Positions 60,451 to 64,000 of a stretch of DNA of 64,000 nt are shown in pieces (positions within the stretch are counted from its first letter, which is position 1; the number at the start of each line of letters is the position of its first letter). This DNA is from Ectobius pallidus (Eukaryota > Arthropoda > Insecta > Blattodea > Ectobiidae), in NCBI GenBank assembly GCA_964059195.1, contig CAXKWD010000009.1:90059432-90123431 (forward strand). The letters are read 5' to 3'. The position numbers and the translations under genes were made by a program. The notes beneath the pieces were generated by a model that was given only the letters and a program-made list of their open reading frames with translations, was not told the DNA's origin and did no database searches.

Positions 60451-61158
60451 TAGACTTCGGATTTTAGGTAAAAACCTTTTTTAATCCTTAAGTGATAGGC
60501 TATATGGACGAAAACTTGTATAGCCTATGCATGTTTCTTAAGTGACTATCCCTAAAACTGATACTTTTATAAGACCTAAAACAGCCTATTTTTACATTAG
60601 AGCCTAATATTGCCTTTTTACTTGTTTTTCGCCTAAAGTTCAAAATAAGTTATTTTTTGTTATAAATTCTAGCATTTATTTTCAGTTCGTACTAAATTTT
60701 TAGCTCGGAATGTGCAGTACATGACACATTTATGACGTGGTTAAAAAGTAAGGAATGTTTCGTCTTCAGTAGAAAAATTCCTTGGAATTCCTAAGAAAAA
60801 AAAAGTAGTTCTCTGAATCACGGAGGGATACAAGGGGTTGAATATGCTAGCGTGCATAGCTTCTGGGCGCAGGGATTAAGTTTTCACTGTTATAGTAGTA
60901 ATACAGGCCCTAGTAATAGGTCTATATAATTCTGTGTACCATAGGCCTATAAATCTGTGTTTTTATCTTGATTATTGATTAATGTTGACTTCAGTAAATA
61001 TAATATTCTGCATTGCAATTGGGATATTTCTGAAAATTGGCAACTTAACGATTTTATAAGAGACTATTTTACGATTTTTAGAACCTATTTTCCAATTTTT
61101 AGAGCCTATTTTAGGTGCCTAAAACAACATTTTTAGCGACCTAAAAGTCCGAAGTCTA
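60451..61158. mobile_element. hAT-type MITE with 8 bp duplication
   Basis: Starts tagacttcggattttagg and ends cctaaaagtccgaagtcta, 18-19 bp inverted repeats with one mismatch. Flanks are cttatgac (60443-60450) and cttataac (61159-61166), an 8 bp duplication with one difference. The interior near both ends repeats phrases such as 'gacctaaaacagcctatttt' and 'agagcctattttaggtgcct'. It is 708 bp and non-coding. Confidence 0.9.
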
Positions 61159-61166
61159 CTTATAAC

Positions 61167-62018
61167 TAACCTATGCCTCTCCAAGCCTTTCATTATGAAT
61201 GAATGTGTGGTTTGTGAAATTACAAGACATGATTTATCAATGCAATGTGGTGCGTTCAAGGTTTATATTCATATAATAGGCCTAGAACTATTTTAAAATG
61301 GTCAAAATGTCCATCTACTTTACTGTTGAAAGTAATTAAATCTTAGAATAACAACCTGTCTGTTTCTTAATATCCAACCAGAATATGTTTCGGGTAAAAT
61401 AGGGTTTGGTGAAAATACAGTAAATAAAAAAAAATAATATATAGTATAACTATTTTTAAAAATCGAAAAAAACAAAATAATGAATGGAATAAAAGAAAGA
61501 AAGAAAAAACTTTTTACTACAAATATATGGGTAGCATGTATACACCAATTTGGAGTTTATTAAGATGACCGGAAATTGTAATTCAATGTTGCAATATTTT
61601 ACTGCTAAGATAGATGGGAATTCATTGGCAAACTAAATAATGACAGCGGATTACGTGGGTTTTAAACACACATATCAATGCACGAAGCGTGTGGGGCCTG
61701 GGGACAAATAAATTATTCATTTATTCATGATAATGAGTTAGGATTCCATTCAAACCAAATATGTAATTTCTTCAACACGGATTTGCTTACTTGGCCTTCA
61801 TGGAGGTAAGGTTTTTAAAATTCAGGAATAGTCTTCAACTATTTGATATGTATACTCGAGGCGTAAAGGATGTGGCGCATTAAATGTTGATTAACTATCA
61901 CTGAAAATACTAATTACTCCGAGCTCTAGTATGATAAATTTAGTAGTTCCCTGGGACATGTATGTGTTGATAGGCTTCTCTAAGAGTAGGAAAGAGATCA
62001 AACTCTTAAGAGCATTTG
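61167..62018. other. Unannotated AT-rich stretch
   Basis: No gene or repeat recognised. Confidence 0.5.
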
Positions 62019-62019
62019 G

Positions 62020-62077
<58 letters not shown>

Positions 62078-62091
62078 CAATAATAATAATA
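62019..62091. repeat. (AAT)n microsatellite
   Basis: About 24 AAT trinucleotides with two AAC variants; gives spurious poly-Asn and poly-Tyr ORFs. Confidence 0.97.
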
Positions 62092-62177
62092 GCCTAATAA
62101 CAATAAAAATAATTATTATAATAAATAATTTTCGACATCAACTTGTCATTGGCTGTAGAGGGACATCAGATAAGTCA

Positions 62178-62426
62178 CAGGGGTTCTCAAAGTGTGGTCC
62201 GCGGTCCCCTGGGGGCCCGAAGGCATGGGTTGAGGGGTCCACGAGATATTTTTGAATCTTAATTTGTAAAGCACTCGTACCAATAACACCCGCTATTTCT
62301 GCGAACAAAAAAATCTCATTCTTTTTACAAAATGTGTAGGTGGCGTATGTTTATTTTTTAGGGGTCCGCAATGACAACATTAATAATTAAAGGGGTCCTC
62401 GAATAAAGGACGTTTGAGAACCCCTG
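62178..62426. mobile_element. hAT-like MITE
   Basis: Terminal repeats caggggttctcaaa and tttgagaacccctg are perfect 14 bp inverted repeats. Their core (GTTCTCAA) resembles the 1993-2499 element (GTTTCTCAA). The flanks agataagtca and aggtaagaca resemble each other (8 of 10) but do not give a clean 8 bp duplication. It is 249 bp and non-coding, with 'ggggtcc' phrases near both ends. Confidence 0.8.
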
Positions 62427-62670
62427 AGGTAAGACATAGAGACATTCTCTGGAGGCAGATCAACTTTATGCAGGACCTCCTCCTAGGAGGACAAATAGAA
62501 CAGGGGACAGGAAAATGCGGACTATATTGGAAGTAAATTATGAAAGGCCATTCGTAAACTCGAAGTCCAAAAATTCATTCATATTGATCGGTGATGGGAT
62601 TTGAAATCACAACTTCACGCATGTGTGTCCGGACTTTCGGTCTCGGCCATATCACTCGCTAGTAGTAGGC
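62427..62670. other. Short unannotated stretch
   Basis: Nothing recognised between the MITE and the next microsatellite. Confidence 0.5.
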
Positions 62671-62671
62671 C

Positions 62672-62673
62672 GA

Positions 62674-62721
<48 letters not shown>
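62672..62721. repeat. (AAT)n microsatellite
   Basis: About 16 AAT trinucleotides. Confidence 0.97.
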
Positions 62722-62722
<1 letters not shown>

Positions 62723-63039
62723 AATTTTGAGTATTATGACTTTTAAGATATCAAAACAATTTGAAAGTCCTGTTGATGAGTAATAAACATAAAATAAATT
62801 TCTTCTATTTAATTTTATTTTTTATTTCGTAAGCCCAAGTCAGCTGCATTGATCTTTTTTTGGACTAAAATTAATATGAGTAGGCCTATTCCAATTTAAA
62901 ATATCAATACAAATAATATAGCCTGGTTATATTTTAAGCTTTATCCATTGACCGAAATGATTGGTAATTCATGAAATAAAAAAAAAAGTCTTATGTGAAA
63001 CAACTTGTCCTTCGTATTGCCTTGTATGTTATAGACATA

Positions 63040-63300
63040 GAGTAATCGGCGGCACTGTGGGAGTGCGTATTCAGTTGTCTAAGCTTCATTCAGAACCTAT
63101 GCAAGAGTAGACAAATCCGAGACTGTTGACGAGATGGATAGTTTATAATTAGCCTTCAGAGAATTTGTACAAAATATGTTTAAAATAAGTTATATTGTTT
63201 AGCTCCTAATAAATTTATTCTGTGTTAGAATTTTAAACAAAATCGTTAAAAGTATATCATGTAACGAGCCTATAATGGCATTTATTAAGATACGAGTTTT
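63040..63300. repeat. Diverged single arm of the foldback family at 85-844
   Basis: Shares, in the same order and spacing as 581-800, gtgggagtgcg/gtgggagtgtg, attcagtt, cttcattcagaa, tcagagaattt, ttttaaacaaaatcgtt. Considerably diverged, and no opposite arm is present. This may be a solo arm or an older element that lost one side. Confidence 0.6.
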
Positions 63301-63345
63301 TTTTATTTTATTTTATTTTATTTTTTTTATATTTTTTTTTATGGA
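63299..63345. repeat. T-rich low-complexity tract
   Basis: Runs of tttta and T8 to T9 following the foldback-family arm. Confidence 0.9.
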
Positions 63346-63504
63346 ATGAGCACATTTTCGAGTTTTTAGAATAAGTTGTAATTCATATTATCATACTCGG
63401 CCGACGAGCGTTTTAATCTCAAAACAACGTACATTAAAACACACAAAATGAAGTCAACTTAGTATAATAGTAAACTTAACACGGATAGAATTACTTTAAT
63501 TATA

Positions 63505-64000
63505 CGGGGGTGAGTCCGAAAATAAGTTTCCTCGGCGATTGTGTACAGACGTATAGATGAAAGACAAAAATATAATCAGACATTAAAGATAAGACGAACC
63601 AATATTTTTCCATATAATTACTACATACGAGACATTTGTCATACCACTTTATAAGCTTCAAAAAGTCCTCCAGGAAAAAATCAGGGCTCTGCGCTCCCAA
63701 TCAAGAGTTGCAATATGGTTTTGCGTTGCCGTCGCCGAGTGTGGTCTCACATTGTCATCCAACAGCAGAACACCAGATTGGAGAAGACCAGGCAGCTTTT
63801 TCCGAATCGCCTCCTTCAATTTCGACAGGGTGTGACAGTACCGCATAGCAGTGATGGTTCCATCCTCCAAAAAGTCCAGCAACAAAACCCCTTAGACGTC
63901 CCAGAACACTGTGAGGAGCACTTTACGTGCAGAGGGCGTTGCTTTGAACTTCTTTCGGACAGGTGATGACGGATGCTTCCACTCCATAGTTGCGGCTTTC
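63505..64000 (-). pseudogene. mariner element, truncated by the window edge, with internal deletion
   Basis: The left terminus gggggtgagtccgaaaataa is preceded by TA (63503-63504), as for mariner. On the minus strand from the right edge the frames give MEWKHPSSPVRKKFKATPSA, KVLLTVFWDV (first catalytic Asp), then LLLDFLEDGTITAMRYCHTL, KLKEAIRKKL and GVLLLDDNVRPHSATAT (second catalytic Asp context). The D34D segment containing the third Asp (HPPYSPDLAPSD in relatives) is missing: after HIATLDWE the sequence jumps to the far C-terminus, FFLEDFLKLIKWYDKCL, in another frame. A frameshift and a stop also occur near 63890. The copy is clearly inactive. It continues beyond the window. Confidence 0.9.

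Noticed and set aside
62016..62255. Poly-Asn protein
   Set aside because: Frame through the (AAT)n microsatellite; part of it runs into the adjacent MITE.

Overview
This window looks like a non-coding, transposon-dominated stretch of a large, AT-rich arthropod genome. I see no intact host protein-coding gene, no rRNA, no bona fide tRNA gene and no CRISPR array. Evidence for an insect: remnants of R1-like and other LINEs, several mariner and hAT lineages, tRNA-derived SINEs, and two multicopy arthropod-type protein families, both degenerate. The octamer TAGGCCTA is extraordinarily common (about 45 copies counted by hand; under one expected from base composition). A cockroach or other Blattodea-like insect is my best guess, but this is inference.

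Layout. 1-5 kb: a foldback element, a (GA)n tract, a hAT MITE with another inverted-repeat element nested inside it, and a second foldback. 4.4-5.6 kb (minus): a broken gene with a Cys-rich C-terminus. 6.2-8.6 kb: a decayed R1-like LINE, with a second copy on the minus strand at 16.0-16.9 kb. 8.8-11 kb: a partly triplicated 'cccgcggcttcgcccgcg' repeat, then a 3 x 195 bp tandem repeat. 12.9 kb: an internally deleted mariner. 13-24 kb: SINEs, an AT minisatellite, a possible cryptic exon (19.7-19.95 kb, minus) and a second broken gene (22.4-23.0 kb, minus). 25-31 kb: two related hAT MITEs and a LINE tail. 31-36 kb is AT-rich and almost featureless. 36.4-38.5 kb: a mariner remnant abutting a dimeric 118 bp satellite with a 644 bp higher-order repeat. 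39.7-40.3 kb: a foldback. 44-48.5 kb: a SINE carrying a perfect 47 bp palindrome, two hAT MITEs that share one target-site duplication, and a pogo-like MITE. 48.6-64 kb: LINE, mariner and hAT remnants, SINEs, and a minisatellite split by a SINE.

The most interesting signal is TAGGCCTA. In four places, comparing repeat copies shows TA in one copy and TAGGCCTA in the other, an exact 6 bp gain. That is the expected form of a Tc1-type excision scar (TA + two terminal bases + two terminal bases + TA) from an element ending GG...CC. One such MITE, flanked by TA, lies at 50395-50560. I propose that the octamer marks past excisions of this family. Nothing here forms an operon or pathway; the 'genes' are independent mobile-element fragments.
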